Assembly (NCBI GenBank): GCA_009691845.1
Contig: SIAJ01000008.1
Location: 42,063-106,062 of the forward strand
Length of the DNA stretch: 64,000 nt
Reading direction: 5' to 3'
Source of the DNA: Gemmataceae bacterium
Lineage (GTDB): Bacteria > Planctomycetota > Planctomycetia > Gemmatales > Gemmataceae
A program made the position numbers and the translations under genes. The notes under the pieces were generated by a model that was not told where the DNA came from, ran no database searches, and was given only the letters and a program-made list of their open reading frames with translations. Each line of letters opens with the position of its first letter. Position 1 is the stretch's first letter. This document shows positions 19,401 through 26,671 of the stretch, piece by piece.

Positions 19401-19561
19401 GGGACGACCGTGTTGACCTGGATCTGGACGGGCGTGACGTCCGGGAAAGCGTCGACGTCCAGCCGATCGAGCGAGATCAATCCCAACACGGCGAAGCCTA
19501 GTGTTAGCACGATCACCGCCAGGCGATGATGCAGCGAGAAGTCGATAATCTTGGTGAGCAT
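16415..19561 (-). CDS. Heavy-metal efflux RND pump, CzcA/CusA family
   Basis: The protein is 1048 aa, the normal HME-RND size. It has an N-terminal membrane helix, DRLDVDAFPDVTPVQIQV, two periplasmic blocks and twelve predicted membrane segments. The proton-relay helix reads GAIDFGMIVDSSVVMVENC, matching the DFGxxVDxxxVMxEN pattern of CzcA/CusA pumps. The C-terminal half keeps TRLRPVLMTTLVASLGFVPMA. It exports divalent or monovalent metal ions across the envelope with its adaptor; the metal cannot be assigned by eye. It is the last gene of a three-gene minus operon, 145 bp downstream of the adaptor, and no outer-membrane TolC-like partner is adjacent. Confidence 0.95.
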   Translation of the reverse strand: MLTKIIDFSLHHRLAVIVLTLGFAVLGLISLDRLDVDAFPDVTPVQIQVNTVVPQLNPEEVETRVTFPVEQALAGMPRLENMRSRSQFGLSQVVVTFEDGTDMLVARQLVSERLGTAVLPPEVERPKMGPMSNGLGEVFHYIVLGHGEDRTKARTMHEWVIRPQIRSVPGVAEVNSWGGYQRQYQVRIRPDALVKYELTFDQILAAVDQNNRNVGGGVVHRGGGMLLVHGVGRVADIEELRSIVVASRNGQPIFLRDLAEVGIGDDGPLRRGSVTFDGRGEAMLGLGFMTTGENSHTVTTAMRERLKETEKTLPRDVEVISVYDRTELIDVVVDTAKKNLFEGGLLVIAVLFAFLGNLRAAFIVALAIPLSMLFAFTGMYRFAIAASLLSLGAIDFGMIVDSSVVMVENCVRKSAEFGTRDAVARTWRSWFPFHMFFVAERIPIEVVRDAAVEVRQPTLFGELIILVVYIPVLTLEGIEGKMFRPMAMTVIFALAGSMILSMTLMPVLASLILPRRGVEREPMLVRWLKAVYAPVLHLAMRMKLAVLILAMAVVGFTFAFIAPRLGEEYIPELSEGAISINVIRPVGTSLEVSNESNGQMERAVLKAFPDEVKHAWCRVGSADVATDPMGVELTDFFMTLHPRSKWKRAKTQEELTKLVQQELRGYLGFEAAYTQPIAMRIEETFEGTRGEVIILLYGDDLKILKEKGGQVKEILESVQGHEGVKVEPTEGQHVLRIKPRPKELAHHGITAKAILDLVESIGGKPLGEVVEGQLRFPLVALLPRHFTQNPDSLRDIIIATPGGERIPLYRLADIDVYDGPPIINREVGQRRLAVTCNIRDRDLAGFVEEAKARVEKEVQLPEGGRYRIEFGGEYRHLLGAKKRLWLVRGLALILVVFLLYLAYGNVTDTLRVLVGIPFALVGGILALWLRDMPFSISAQIGFVAVAGVAVLDDMILVSYIRQLRQGGMGLDVAVEKAAMTRLRPVLMTTLVASLGFVPMAFSDGQGAEVQRPLATVVIGGVISALVMSLLVVRVLYVVFRPRQVVTAS

Positions 19562-19576
19562 GAACGCTATCCGGTT

Positions 19577-19599
19577 CCCCTCCCCTCTTAGGGAAGGGG
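19577..19599. repeat. C/T-G/A hairpin between the pump and adaptor genes
   Basis: CCCCTCCCCT (19577-19586) pairs with AGGGAAGGGG (19590-19599) with one mismatch. A second similar stretch of pyrimidine/purine blocks follows at 19645-19670. It may reduce readthrough between adaptor and pump; this is inferred. Confidence 0.4.
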
Positions 19600-19706
19600 G
19601 TTAGTTTTGGCGTGGGAATGATCCAAGCAACCGAACTCCCTGGTCCCCTTCCTCACGAAGGAGGAGGGAGAAGAACGAAAGACCCGACCGGGTCTTAGTG
19701 GCCACA

Positions 19707-21242
19707 TCACCCTTCGCCGATCTTGCCGCGTAATAACTCGGCCATGATGAGGGTGCTATTCTTCGTGGCCACGAGCTCGCCGGGAAGCACTCCGGCGATA
19801 ATTTCTGTGTAGCGATCATCCTTCGCTCCGACTCGTGCCGTCCGCGTATGGAACACCTTCGGATAGCCTTCCTCGCGAAAACGACGATCGCGGACGAAGA
19901 TGTAATTGTTCCCTCCCTCGACGTGCACCGCCTGATTCGGCACCAGCACGACATTCTCGTCCTCACGCAAGATCACGTGGCCGTGGCCGAAGGTGTTGGC
20001 CCGCAGCTTGGCGTCCTTGTTATCCAGGTTCACGCGCACGCGAACGGTTCTCGTCTTGTGGTCCGCCTCGGTGCTAATCCATGCGACCACTCCCTCCACC
20101 GGCTTCGTTTGCCCATCCGGCTCAAATACGATTTTCGTCTGGTTCAGACGCACCTTGGAGACGTCTTCGTTGCGGACACCGATCGTGAGCCAGACGACCG
20201 AATTATCAACGACTTCGAAGAGCATCTTCATCGGGTCGACCACTTCACCGGCCACGATGTCGCGCGATGTCACGGTTCCCCCAATCTGTGAGCGGATCGG
20301 CAGCAGATTGTTCGAAGTGGTTCGCGAATTGAACCCGCGCAGATACTCTTCTGGAATGCCCAAGAAATGCAGCCGTTCGGCTACTTCGTCGTCAGACAGT
20401 CCCTTGAAATCATCCGTCGGAAGATGCAGTCCTAGATTGATTAACGCCTGGCGGGACGATGCCAGCTTGATGCGTGCCTCGCGGATCGCGGTGTCGGCTG
20501 CAAGAACCGTGGGAGCGGGAACGACGGCGACGTCCATTTTGTTCCGAGTCTTCACGCGTACGTCGAGGTGGGCGAGCCATTGCTGGTACTCCACCTTCGC
20601 CTGCCCCACGACTGCAGTCTCCACGAGTGCGAGAAGTTCGCCCTCGTGAACGATGTCACCGAGATGCTTGAAGACTCGGAACACTGAACCGGGTGCCCGG
20701 CTTGAAACATGAGCGACCCGGCCAGGGTCGTGCGTGATTTCACCGTGAACGGAGGCCGTCTCGGCAATCTTCCCCTTGAACGCCGGATAGATCTCGACTC
20801 CGCTTCGGTCGAAGGCTTCGAGTGACGCAAACTGGATCCGCCGTTCGTGGAGTTTGTCGTTCCGACCGTTCTGCGCTCGAGCCGAGAACGCAAGGGCCGC
20901 CTTCGCACTTTCCAGATCGGCAGCGCTCACCTTGTAGGGCGAATCAAGTTGTGCGACTTCGGGATGGCACCAGGGACACTCGTGGACGGCATGGATGCGG
21001 CAATAGCCGAACGGCTCACCGCGGCTGAGCAAGTACGGCCTGCACTCAACGCAGACGTCTTCCGGAACGTTGTGGGCCGAGCACCAACTCTGATCTTTCG
21101 ACTCTCCTTTCGCAGTCGTGTCCGGCAATTTCCATTCGTTCTTCATGCCCCAATAGCCCACGCCGCCCAGAGCAACGAGAACGAGGAGAGTTGGAATTTG
21201 ACCGATGAGTCGGAAAACCGGAGAACTCGCAGGAGCGGACAT
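19707..21242 (-). CDS. RND periplasmic adaptor (CzcB/CusB-like) with Cys/His-rich N-terminus
   Basis: The protein is 511 aa. A membrane anchor (about 12-32) is followed by a Cys/His-rich block at 54-93: WCSAHNVPEDVCVEC, then YCRIHAVHECPWCHPE, with six Cys and four His. This looks like a metal-binding module placed just outside the membrane. The rest is a membrane-fusion protein: barrel-sandwich half (GSVFRVFKHLGDIVHEGELLALVE), hairpin, second half (RSQIGGTVTSRDIVAGEVV) and beta-barrel. It links the inner-membrane pump to the outer-membrane exit. It is 55 bp downstream of the small Cys/His-rich gene. Confidence 0.92.
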   Translation of the reverse strand: MSAPASSPVFRLIGQIPTLLVLVALGGVGYWGMKNEWKLPDTTAKGESKDQSWCSAHNVPEDVCVECRPYLLSRGEPFGYCRIHAVHECPWCHPEVAQLDSPYKVSAADLESAKAALAFSARAQNGRNDKLHERRIQFASLEAFDRSGVEIYPAFKGKIAETASVHGEITHDPGRVAHVSSRAPGSVFRVFKHLGDIVHEGELLALVETAVVGQAKVEYQQWLAHLDVRVKTRNKMDVAVVPAPTVLAADTAIREARIKLASSRQALINLGLHLPTDDFKGLSDDEVAERLHFLGIPEEYLRGFNSRTTSNNLLPIRSQIGGTVTSRDIVAGEVVDPMKMLFEVVDNSVVWLTIGVRNEDVSKVRLNQTKIVFEPDGQTKPVEGVVAWISTEADHKTRTVRVRVNLDNKDAKLRANTFGHGHVILREDENVVLVPNQAVHVEGGNNYIFVRDRRFREEGYPKVFHTRTARVGAKDDRYTEIIAGVLPGELVATKNSTLIMAELLRGKIGEG

Positions 21243-21297
21243 GGGATACCCTTTCGTTCGCGGAAAATCAGCTTGGAACGCGATGCGAACGACGGGG

Positions 21298-21624
21298 TCA
21301 AATCAGGAGGGATCGCTGGGCAATGTAGAGGGGCCGACCTCGCGGTGGTCCATGACCCACCGAGAAAACCGGCCTGGAGGAATCTGTGGCACTGGGTTGT
21401 GATTGCAGCTCAAGTGGCTGCGATGTGAGATCCGCTTCGGCCGGGACGGGCTTGCCAGGCTGATCGAGCTTGCGAACTTCTGGGCAGCCGGGCTCGTGCT
21501 GTTCGGAGGTGGGCTCGTCTTCGTGCTCCGCACAAATGCACATGCCGGTTGGGACAAGCATGAGCAAAGTGATCCCGGAAAGGATCGCCAAACGTGAAGC
21601 ACGGTTAATGAGGCCCATCCACAT
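21298..21624 (-). CDS. Small exported Cys/His-rich protein at the head of the metal efflux operon
   Basis: The protein is about 108 aa from ATG 21624 (ATG 21618 also possible). A hydrophobic leader (ASRLAILSGITLLMLVPTGM) is followed by CICAEHEDEPTSEQHEPGC, with Cys, His, Glu and Asp that could bind metal, and then a Pro/Ser-rich tail. It is not recognised as a named family. Its position directly upstream of the adaptor and pump suggests a periplasmic metal chaperone or sensor. No clear Shine-Dalgarno sequence is seen. The frame continues upstream to 21753, but those residues look noncoding. Confidence 0.6.
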   Translation of the reverse strand: MWMGLINRASRLAILSGITLLMLVPTGMCICAEHEDEPTSEQHEPGCPEVRKLDQPGKPVPAEADLTSQPLELQSQPSATDSSRPVFSVGHGPPRGRPLYIAQRSLLI

Positions 21625-21909
21625 ATCGAGATCATAGCGTTTCGAGGGATTGAACTCAATTGCGATCCGATTCCTCGGTGTGTCTGCGGGGGCATCCCCC
21701 GGCTTGTTTGTCAACGAGAAGAGAAATTCTTGGAATTGCGTTGACAGTGCCATTTCCGGTTGTCAATCTCTACCCAACTCATCCAAAGCTAACGGATTGC
21801 CGCCATGCGGACGACCGTTACCCTTCTTATCGCTGCACTGCTCGCCGCCATCGGAGGCTCCGCAGCCGGGAGGTAGTTTCGACCTAAATCCCTCCCCTTG
21901 AAGTGCGCC

Positions 21910-21954
21910 CCTGGCTTTGGCCCAGTAACGTACCATTACTGGGCCAAAGCCAGG
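21910..21954. repeat. Perfect 19-bp palindrome with 7-nt loop
   Basis: Arms 21910-21928 (CCTGGCTTTGGCCCAGTAA) and 21936-21954 match exactly. It lies in the 469-bp stretch 21625-22093 between the small Cys/His gene and the ilvN-linked gene. Apart from this palindrome I see nothing supportable there. It could terminate transcription or be a dispersed palindromic element. Confidence 0.6.
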
Positions 21955-22093
21955 AGTCTCTGTCATGCCTCGGGGAAGGGGGAGTGGACGAGCTTGCGAG
22001 GATATTACTGTAAATCAAGCCAAGTTCAGACGCAAGGATTACCTGAGACATTTGAGCGAGAACACTAGGAATTTTTCCAGCATCTCGATTGCG

Positions 22094-22396
22094 TCAGGCG
22101 ACCAGGGTCACGACGGTATTCTCGTCCAGTGCGATGCTTGAAAGCTCGCCGTTCGCTTTGGTGAAGTGAAGGATCGGGACCACGATGTCGTCTTGCGGTA
22201 GCCGTTCCGTCGTGATGCCCGTGGCCAGATAGTTCAAATGTCGAAATGTCCCGGCAACGTTTGCATGCCACTTTCTCGAGCCGACTCGAACAGTCTGAAC
22301 AATCTGAACCTGCTGGCCCGCTTTCAATGAGCGCAGCATTTCCGACTGCACGAGGGTAATCTTCCGAGTGGCTGAGGTAATCGCGTCCGGGGTCAT
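22094..22396 (-). CDS. Unknown 100-aa protein coupled to ilvN
   Basis: The protein is 100 aa, not recognised. It starts with ATG overlapping the ilvN stop by 4 nt (ATGA), so the two are translationally coupled. The sequence is soluble, with alternating beta-type segments (VQIVQTVRVGSRKWHANVAG, and VPILHFTK) and conserved-looking RKWHANVAGTFRHLNY. No metal or catalytic motif stands out. The coupling suggests a link to acetolactate synthase regulation or simple operon sharing; neither can be decided here. Confidence 0.7.
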   Translation of the reverse strand: MTPDAITSATRKITLVQSEMLRSLKAGQQVQIVQTVRVGSRKWHANVAGTFRHLNYLATGITTERLPQDDIVVPILHFTKANGELSSIALDENTVVTLVA

Positions 22397-22887
22397 GCGC
22401 TCTTTTCCCCAAGGTTGCCACGCACAAGAGCGATTCGGCCGGTGCGAGCCAATTCGATGATGCCGTAAGGCCGAATCAGATCGATGAAGGCTTCGATCTT
22501 CCCTTCCGTGCCGCTCACTTCGACCATGAGCGTATCGTGAGTCACATCGACCACCCGGCCACGGAACATCTCGACCAGCAAGGACATCTCGACCAGCTGG
22601 GCCGGGTTCGACTTGATCTTGATGAGCATGAGGTCGCGTTCGACGAAGTTCTCCGTCGAAATGTCCATCACCCGGACAACGGTGACGACCTTATCGAGTT
22701 GCTTGCGGAGTTGCTCAAGTTCGGCATCGTCGCCGTGGACGACAAACGTCATCCGCGAAAGGTCCTGGACCTCGGTCTCGCCGACGGCGAGGGAGTCGAT
22801 GTTAAAGCCCCGCGAGGCCAACATGCCGGAGATCTGAGCCAACACACCAGGCTGGTTCTGAACGAGTGCACAAATAACGTGTCGCAT
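22393..22887 (-). CDS. ilvN: Acetolactate synthase small (regulatory) subunit
   Basis: The protein is 164 aa, the normal length. The N-terminal ACT domain reads VQNQPGVLAQISGMLASRGF and NIDSLAVGETE, and the C-terminal half has the ALS_ss_C features RGRVVDVTHDTLMVEVSGT and RPYGIIELARTGRIAL. IlvN binds the catalytic subunit and gives valine feedback inhibition in branched-chain amino acid synthesis. The catalytic gene ilvB is not in the window, so the pair is split. AAAGGGT precedes the ATG. Confidence 0.95.
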   Translation of the reverse strand: MRHVICALVQNQPGVLAQISGMLASRGFNIDSLAVGETEVQDLSRMTFVVHGDDAELEQLRKQLDKVVTVVRVMDISTENFVERDLMLIKIKSNPAQLVEMSLLVEMFRGRVVDVTHDTLMVEVSGTEGKIEAFIDLIRPYGIIELARTGRIALVRGNLGEKSA

Positions 22888-23254
22888 ACCCTTTTGATAG
22901 GAAGGCGTGGGTTCAATTGCTAGCGGGCCGCACTCGCATGGGACGAAATGAGGCCGGTGGGACCGAGATCAATCCCCTTAGATTCTTACCTGTGAACTTC
23001 TATGCAAGCTACGGAGAAATACCTCATCGTAGTCGGCACACGGAGCGTGCCGACTACAGCTTGCGGTTCAACCGTGTTAAGGTCCGCGCAACCGCAAGTT
23101 GCCGAACATCAGAGGAGATGGACCTCGCTGGTATTTTGTAACAGCGGCAAAAGGTACGCCCTCTCGCTCCGCGAGAGAAAACCGAGGCTTCCTGCTAATC
23201 GGGACTTCGCCTTCTGGCAGGTCCCGCGACTCTCTCGCAGGGCGAGAGGGTACG
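22888..23254. repeat. Gene-free stretch with two palindromic repeat units
   Basis: No supportable gene lies here. A GTAGTCGGCAC/GTGCCGACTAC palindrome with 7-nt loop occupies 23029-23057. A second, larger unit at about 23150-23250 has CTCTCGCTCCGCGAGAG and, at its other end, a CTCTCGCAGGGCGAGAG copy, both flanked by GGTACGC-like sequence. Both belong to families found elsewhere in the window. Confidence 0.65.
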
Positions 23255-23848
23255 CTATGGTGCGGGCTGCACTTCGGGCGGCTTCTGCGGCGGTGCCTTG
23301 CCGACTTCCATCTCTTCCTTCGACATGAGCACGAGAAAGGTGCCGATGGCCACGAACACGATGCCTAAGGGAAGTTTCCAGCCCGGCATATGGAAGTCGA
23401 AATGCCAGGGATCGCCGGGCTTCGGGTGCCATATCAGGCTCATTAGCGTGTTGATCGCCGGGGCCAAGCTGAAGATCAGCGGAGCGATGTACATGCGATA
23501 GGTCGCGGGATTCACGCCTTCCAGTTTGGCCGCATCGACTGCCGCCTTGCTGGCGAAGATCACGCAGATCGCACCAACTGCACCAGCGACGCCGGCGAGT
23601 CCGCTGAAAACCAGGCCGTTCGTCTTCCATTCCGGCTTGGCATCGTCGCGGATGCTCATCATGACGATCGGTACGATCACGGCCATGAAGAAGTAAGCCA
23701 CACCCACGCACAAGATCGATGCCAACCGGCCACCGAGTGGGCTGGTCTTCACCGCGAGTTCCTGGCCACCGTAAAAGATGATGGGAACGTAGGTTCCCCA
23801 AGCCAGACCAGCCAGGATGACATAAACCCACCACGGAATGTTGTTCAC
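23255..23848 (-). CDS. Unknown multi-pass membrane protein
   Basis: The protein is about 197 aa from GTG 23848, chosen because GGAGAG stands 5 nt upstream; the frame is open to TTG 23860. Five or six hydrophobic segments are visible, beginning VYVILAGLAWGTYVPIIFYG and ending LPLGIVFVAIGTFLVLMS, followed by a short charged Pro-rich tail. The first helix recalls EamA/DMT-type transporters (LAWGTYVP), but half-length and loop pattern do not allow an assignment. It stands alone between repeats and tRNA-Glu. Confidence 0.75.
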   Translation of the reverse strand: MNNIPWWVYVILAGLAWGTYVPIIFYGGQELAVKTSPLGGRLASILCVGVAYFFMAVIVPIVMMSIRDDAKPEWKTNGLVFSGLAGVAGAVGAICVIFASKAAVDAAKLEGVNPATYRMYIAPLIFSLAPAINTLMSLIWHPKPGDPWHFDFHMPGWKLPLGIVFVAIGTFLVLMSKEEMEVGKAPPQKPPEVQPAP

Positions 23849-23937
23849 GTTGCTCTCCAAACGAACAGTTCCAAGTTTCCCGTTCAGGTGCCAAGTCGCG
23901 AAACTTGAAACTTGAAACGAGAAACTTGGAACGCAAA

Positions 23938-24009
23938 TGACCCTGACGGGAATCGAACCCGTGTCGCGGCCTTGAAAGGGCCGTGTCCTAACCGCTAGAC
24001 GACAGGGCC
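23938..24009 (-). tRNA. tRNA-Glu (anticodon TTC)
   Basis: On the minus strand the acceptor stem GGCCCTG pairs with CAGGGTC (one G-U), the T arm is CGGGTTCGATTCCCG, and the anticodon stem GGCCC/GGGCC-like arms enclose CTTTCAA with anticodon TTC. The discriminator base is A and CCA is not encoded. D-arm sequence TCTAGCGGTTAGGA is typical of bacterial tRNA-Glu. Confidence 0.95.
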
Positions 24010-24176
24010 AACTCGATGATTTTTAGTGCTGGCGAGCGTTGAGTCAAGAACCGTTGAATCTACTGACATATCCCGCGCATCGAATGTTCGTTACCAAGTA
24101 ACCAAACGGTAGGATCCTACATACAACCGACTCTTGGACGTGAATGCCCAAGAACGGCTTTTTCAAGGAGTTTGTG

Positions 24177-24512
24177 ATGGCTAGCGCGAATGTGTTTGAA
24201 TTTCGCTCGGATAATTGGGATGCCGAGGTGGTCGATAGCAAGATCCCAGTGCTCGTGGACTTTTGGGCCCCTTGGTGTGGCCCATGTCGATCGCTCGCGC
24301 CAATCGTGGACAAGCTGGCCGACAAGTTTGCCGGGCAGGTGAAAGTCGGCAAGGTCAACGTGGACGAGAACGGCGACCTCGCAGTCAGGTACAGCATCAG
24401 CAGCATTCCTCGTTTGCTGGTGTTCAAGGGGAGCGAGACGCCCGTGCAATCCATCACTGGCTTGCGTGGGGAAGCGGAACTTGCTCAGATGCTTACGTCT
24501 GTAATCGGGTAA
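24177..24512 (+). CDS. trxA: Thioredoxin
   Basis: The protein is 111 aa from ATG 24177, preceded by AAGGAG at a spacing of 6. The active site WCGPC is at 33-37 in VDFWAPWCGPCRSLAP, and the cis-proline is in SSIPRLLVFK. No signal peptide is present, so this is a cytosolic disulfide reductase serving the thioredoxin reductase cycle. It is monocistronic: a very strong 25-bp hairpin follows the stop. Confidence 0.96.
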   Translation: MASANVFEFRSDNWDAEVVDSKIPVLVDFWAPWCGPCRSLAPIVDKLADKFAGQVKVGKVNVDENGDLAVRYSISSIPRLLVFKGSETPVQSITGLRGEAELAQMLTSVIG

Positions 24513-24520
24513 CTCGCCTC

Positions 24521-24579
24521 GCACAGACCAGAGGTCCTTGCCCACTATAGAGTTGTGGGCACGGACCTCTGGTCTGTGC
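24521..24579. terminator. 25-bp hairpin after trxA
   Basis: Arms 24521-24545 and 24555-24579 are complementary with one mismatch around a 9-nt loop. It starts 8 nt after the trxA stop. No U-run follows on the plus strand. A terminator or 3'-end stabiliser is inferred. Confidence 0.6.
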
Positions 24580-24689
24580 TTGATCCCCTGCAGCTGGCGC
24601 ACACGGAAAATCCCTCATCTTTCGCATTTTTGCTAGTCTCCGCAAATTCAGCATGTGTATACTAATTGGACTAAACCCACTCCACGCAC

Positions 24690-25088
24690 ATGGCTGATCG
24701 CACCCGACAATACGAAGTCCTTACCGGCGAACTGATCGTTCGTAGCGGCCCAGATCAAGGCGTGTCCCGAACGCTGCTCGTGCCTGTCACGCTGGTCGGA
24801 AGTCATGCCAAATGCGATTTGCGAATCCTGGACGAAAAAGTTCGTGCGGTTCATTGCGTGATCTCGGTCACACCGGATGGGCCACATCTGCGTTCCGTCG
24901 GAGGCACAACGACCGTTGAAGGGCAGCCGACGACTAGCCGTTTGCTCAAGGCCGGCGATATGCTGACCGTGGGTCCGGTCAAACTCGAAGTTCACTGGCG
25001 ATTGCCTCCTGGACCGACTACGAACTCTTCGGCAGCCATGAAGCGGCCGAAACTCGCTTCCATCCAAACCGCCAGCAAGGCCGGTTGA
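24690..25088 (+). CDS. FHA domain protein
   Basis: The protein is 132 aa, almost entirely one FHA domain: LLVPVTLVGSHAKCDLRIL, then VRAVHCVISVTPDG and LKAGDMLTVGPVKLEV. FHA domains bind phosphothreonine peptides, so it is a likely reader of Ser/Thr kinase signalling; a kinase is present at 15.4-16.4 kb but not adjacent. Its stop overlaps the start of the phosphoesterase gene (TGATG), pointing to coupling. Confidence 0.85.
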   Translation: MADRTRQYEVLTGELIVRSGPDQGVSRTLLVPVTLVGSHAKCDLRILDEKVRAVHCVISVTPDGPHLRSVGGTTTVEGQPTTSRLLKAGDMLTVGPVKLEVHWRLPPGPTTNSSAAMKRPKLASIQTASKAG

Positions 25089-25984
25089 TGAGAACCCAGG
25101 GAAAGACTCCCCAATCCCTTCGAATTGCAATCACGGCGGACCTGCACTACGGGACCCGACACCCTGCAGGCCATCGCGCGAATCTGCAATTGGTCCAACG
25201 CCTGGCCGAAAATCCTCCCGACCTGCTCATCTTGGCTGGCGATATAGGTGCCAGCGACGATTTTAAGCGCTGTCTCGAATTGTTCGATCCGCTGCCCTGC
25301 AAGAAAGCTGCCGTCCCCGGCAATCACGACATCTGGGTCCGCAGCGACGATCGGCGGGGCGACTCGCTGGTCTGCTACGAAACCGCTCTTCCGAATATTT
25401 GCAGGGAGCACGGCTTCACCTACCTGGATCAAGAATCACTCTTGTTTCCGGATTCCGACCTCGCGATCGTCGGCAGCATCAACTGGTACGACTACACCTG
25501 GGACAACGATTTGCTTAGGGAAGCCACGCCCGACTGGGAGGATCGTTTGGCAACCAAACGATTCGTCCGCGGCATGCACAACGATGCGAATTTCGTTCAC
25601 TGGCCGTTAACGGATATCGCGTTCGCCGAACGCGTCGTAACCAAACTCGTGGCCGATCTCGACTCCGCGCTCGAACGGGTCAGCAACGCTTTCGTCGTCG
25701 TGCATCATCCGCCGCTGCGTGGGATGCTTTACCCCGCCCGGGAACCGCCGCCTTTGGATGCACTTCTCTGGCGAGCATTTTCAGGGAACGCCAGGCTTGA
25801 GGCGGAGTTGACCCAACGTGCCACACGAGTCCCGTTCGTATTCTGCGGTCACACGCACACCGCCCGGCACTGCGACGTCGGCCCGATGCACGGCATCAAC
25901 ATCGGTGGCGACTATCACTTCAAGCGGCTTGTCTGGATCGATTGGCCCTCTAGAACCGTGACCGAGGAAGAGTTTCATGGGTAA
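25088..25984 (+). CDS. Calcineurin-like metallophosphoesterase
   Basis: The protein is 298 aa from ATG 25088. All metal-binding motifs of the superfamily are visible in order: ITADLHYG (D-x-H), LAGDIG (GD), VPGNHDIW (GNHD), VVHHPPL (H) and FCGHTHTARH (GHxH). It hydrolyses a phosphoester; the substrate is not evident. The start overlaps the FHA gene by one base, so the pair may form a phospho-signalling unit. No signal peptide. Confidence 0.92.
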   Translation: MRTQGKTPQSLRIAITADLHYGTRHPAGHRANLQLVQRLAENPPDLLILAGDIGASDDFKRCLELFDPLPCKKAAVPGNHDIWVRSDDRRGDSLVCYETALPNICREHGFTYLDQESLLFPDSDLAIVGSINWYDYTWDNDLLREATPDWEDRLATKRFVRGMHNDANFVHWPLTDIAFAERVVTKLVADLDSALERVSNAFVVVHHPPLRGMLYPAREPPPLDALLWRAFSGNARLEAELTQRATRVPFVFCGHTHTARHCDVGPMHGINIGGDYHFKRLVWIDWPSRTVTEEEFHG

Positions 25985-25990
25985 AAGTAC

Positions 25991-26617
25991 TCAGTACTTG
26001 AGACCCCGCTGCTTCCGCCTCGCCTCCAGGTCCGTTCGATAATTGTCCATCATCGCGCGGAATTCCGGCGTGCTCTTGTCGAGCCGTTCCTTGCGGCGTT
26101 TCTCGCGATCTTCGGCCGACACTTGTTGCGAACCACGCCCACCTGGACCACCCGAGCCTGATCCGGAAGGACCAGCGCCGAAGCTGCCAGGTGGCGGGCC
26201 TTGCGGCCGCTGGCCGTTCCCAATTGGAGTGTTGCTCGTGCGCTGGGCGAATTGTTGCCGCATCTTCTCGCCGCGATCGATTTGTTCGTCGAGATGGCGA
26301 AGCTTTTCGGCTGGCGACATCTGCGCGTAACGCCGCATTTGCTCCTCGAATTGTTTCTGACGTTCGGAGGAAAGCACATCGCGTTGTTCGGGAGAGAGCT
26401 TTTCAATGGCCGCCCGCATTTCCTGCCCCTTCTCGCGGCGTTGTTCGCGCGTCCAGTCTTTCGCCGCGGCCGAGGTGAATTCCTCTTGCAGCTTGCGCAT
26501 TTTCTTTAAGGTCGGATTGGTCCGAATCGCCCGATAGCTGCCGTAACTGATAAGCAGCAGCAGCAGAAGCACAAGCGATCGCCGAACCCATAGACGATTG
26601 TGAATTGGTTGATGCAT
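25991..26617 (-). CDS. Membrane-anchored coiled-coil protein of unknown function
   Basis: The protein is 208 aa. One N-terminal membrane helix (SLVLLLLLLISYG) is followed by a long charged helix region (about 35-120) rich in Arg/Glu/Gln with heptad-like spacing, a Gly/Pro/Ser linker (about 135-165) and another charged helix. GGAG stands 7 nt upstream of ATG 26617. It is convergent with the phosphoesterase gene; a short palindrome AAGTACTCAGTACTT sits between the stops. No family recognised. Confidence 0.7.
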   Translation of the reverse strand: MHQPIHNRLWVRRSLVLLLLLLISYGSYRAIRTNPTLKKMRKLQEEFTSAAAKDWTREQRREKGQEMRAAIEKLSPEQRDVLSSERQKQFEEQMRRYAQMSPAEKLRHLDEQIDRGEKMRQQFAQRTSNTPIGNGQRPQGPPPGSFGAGPSGSGSGGPGGRGSQQVSAEDREKRRKERLDKSTPEFRAMMDNYRTDLEARRKQRGLKY

Positions 26618-26641
26618 GATGATCTCCGGCTTGGTTTGAAA

Positions 26642-26666
26642 GTAGTAGGCACACTCCGTGTGCCGT
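26642..26666. repeat. GTAGTNGGCACAC palindrome, family A copy
   Basis: GGCACAC (26648-26654) and GTGTGCC (26658-26664) form a short hairpin within a sequence close to the copies at 23029, 42821 and 45733. It lies between two minus-strand genes. Confidence 0.6.
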
Positions 26667-26671
26667 CCAAA

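Noticed and set aside
21650..21901. 83-aa plus-strand frame upstream of the metal efflux operon
   Set aside because: No ribosome-binding site, unnatural composition and no family resemblance.
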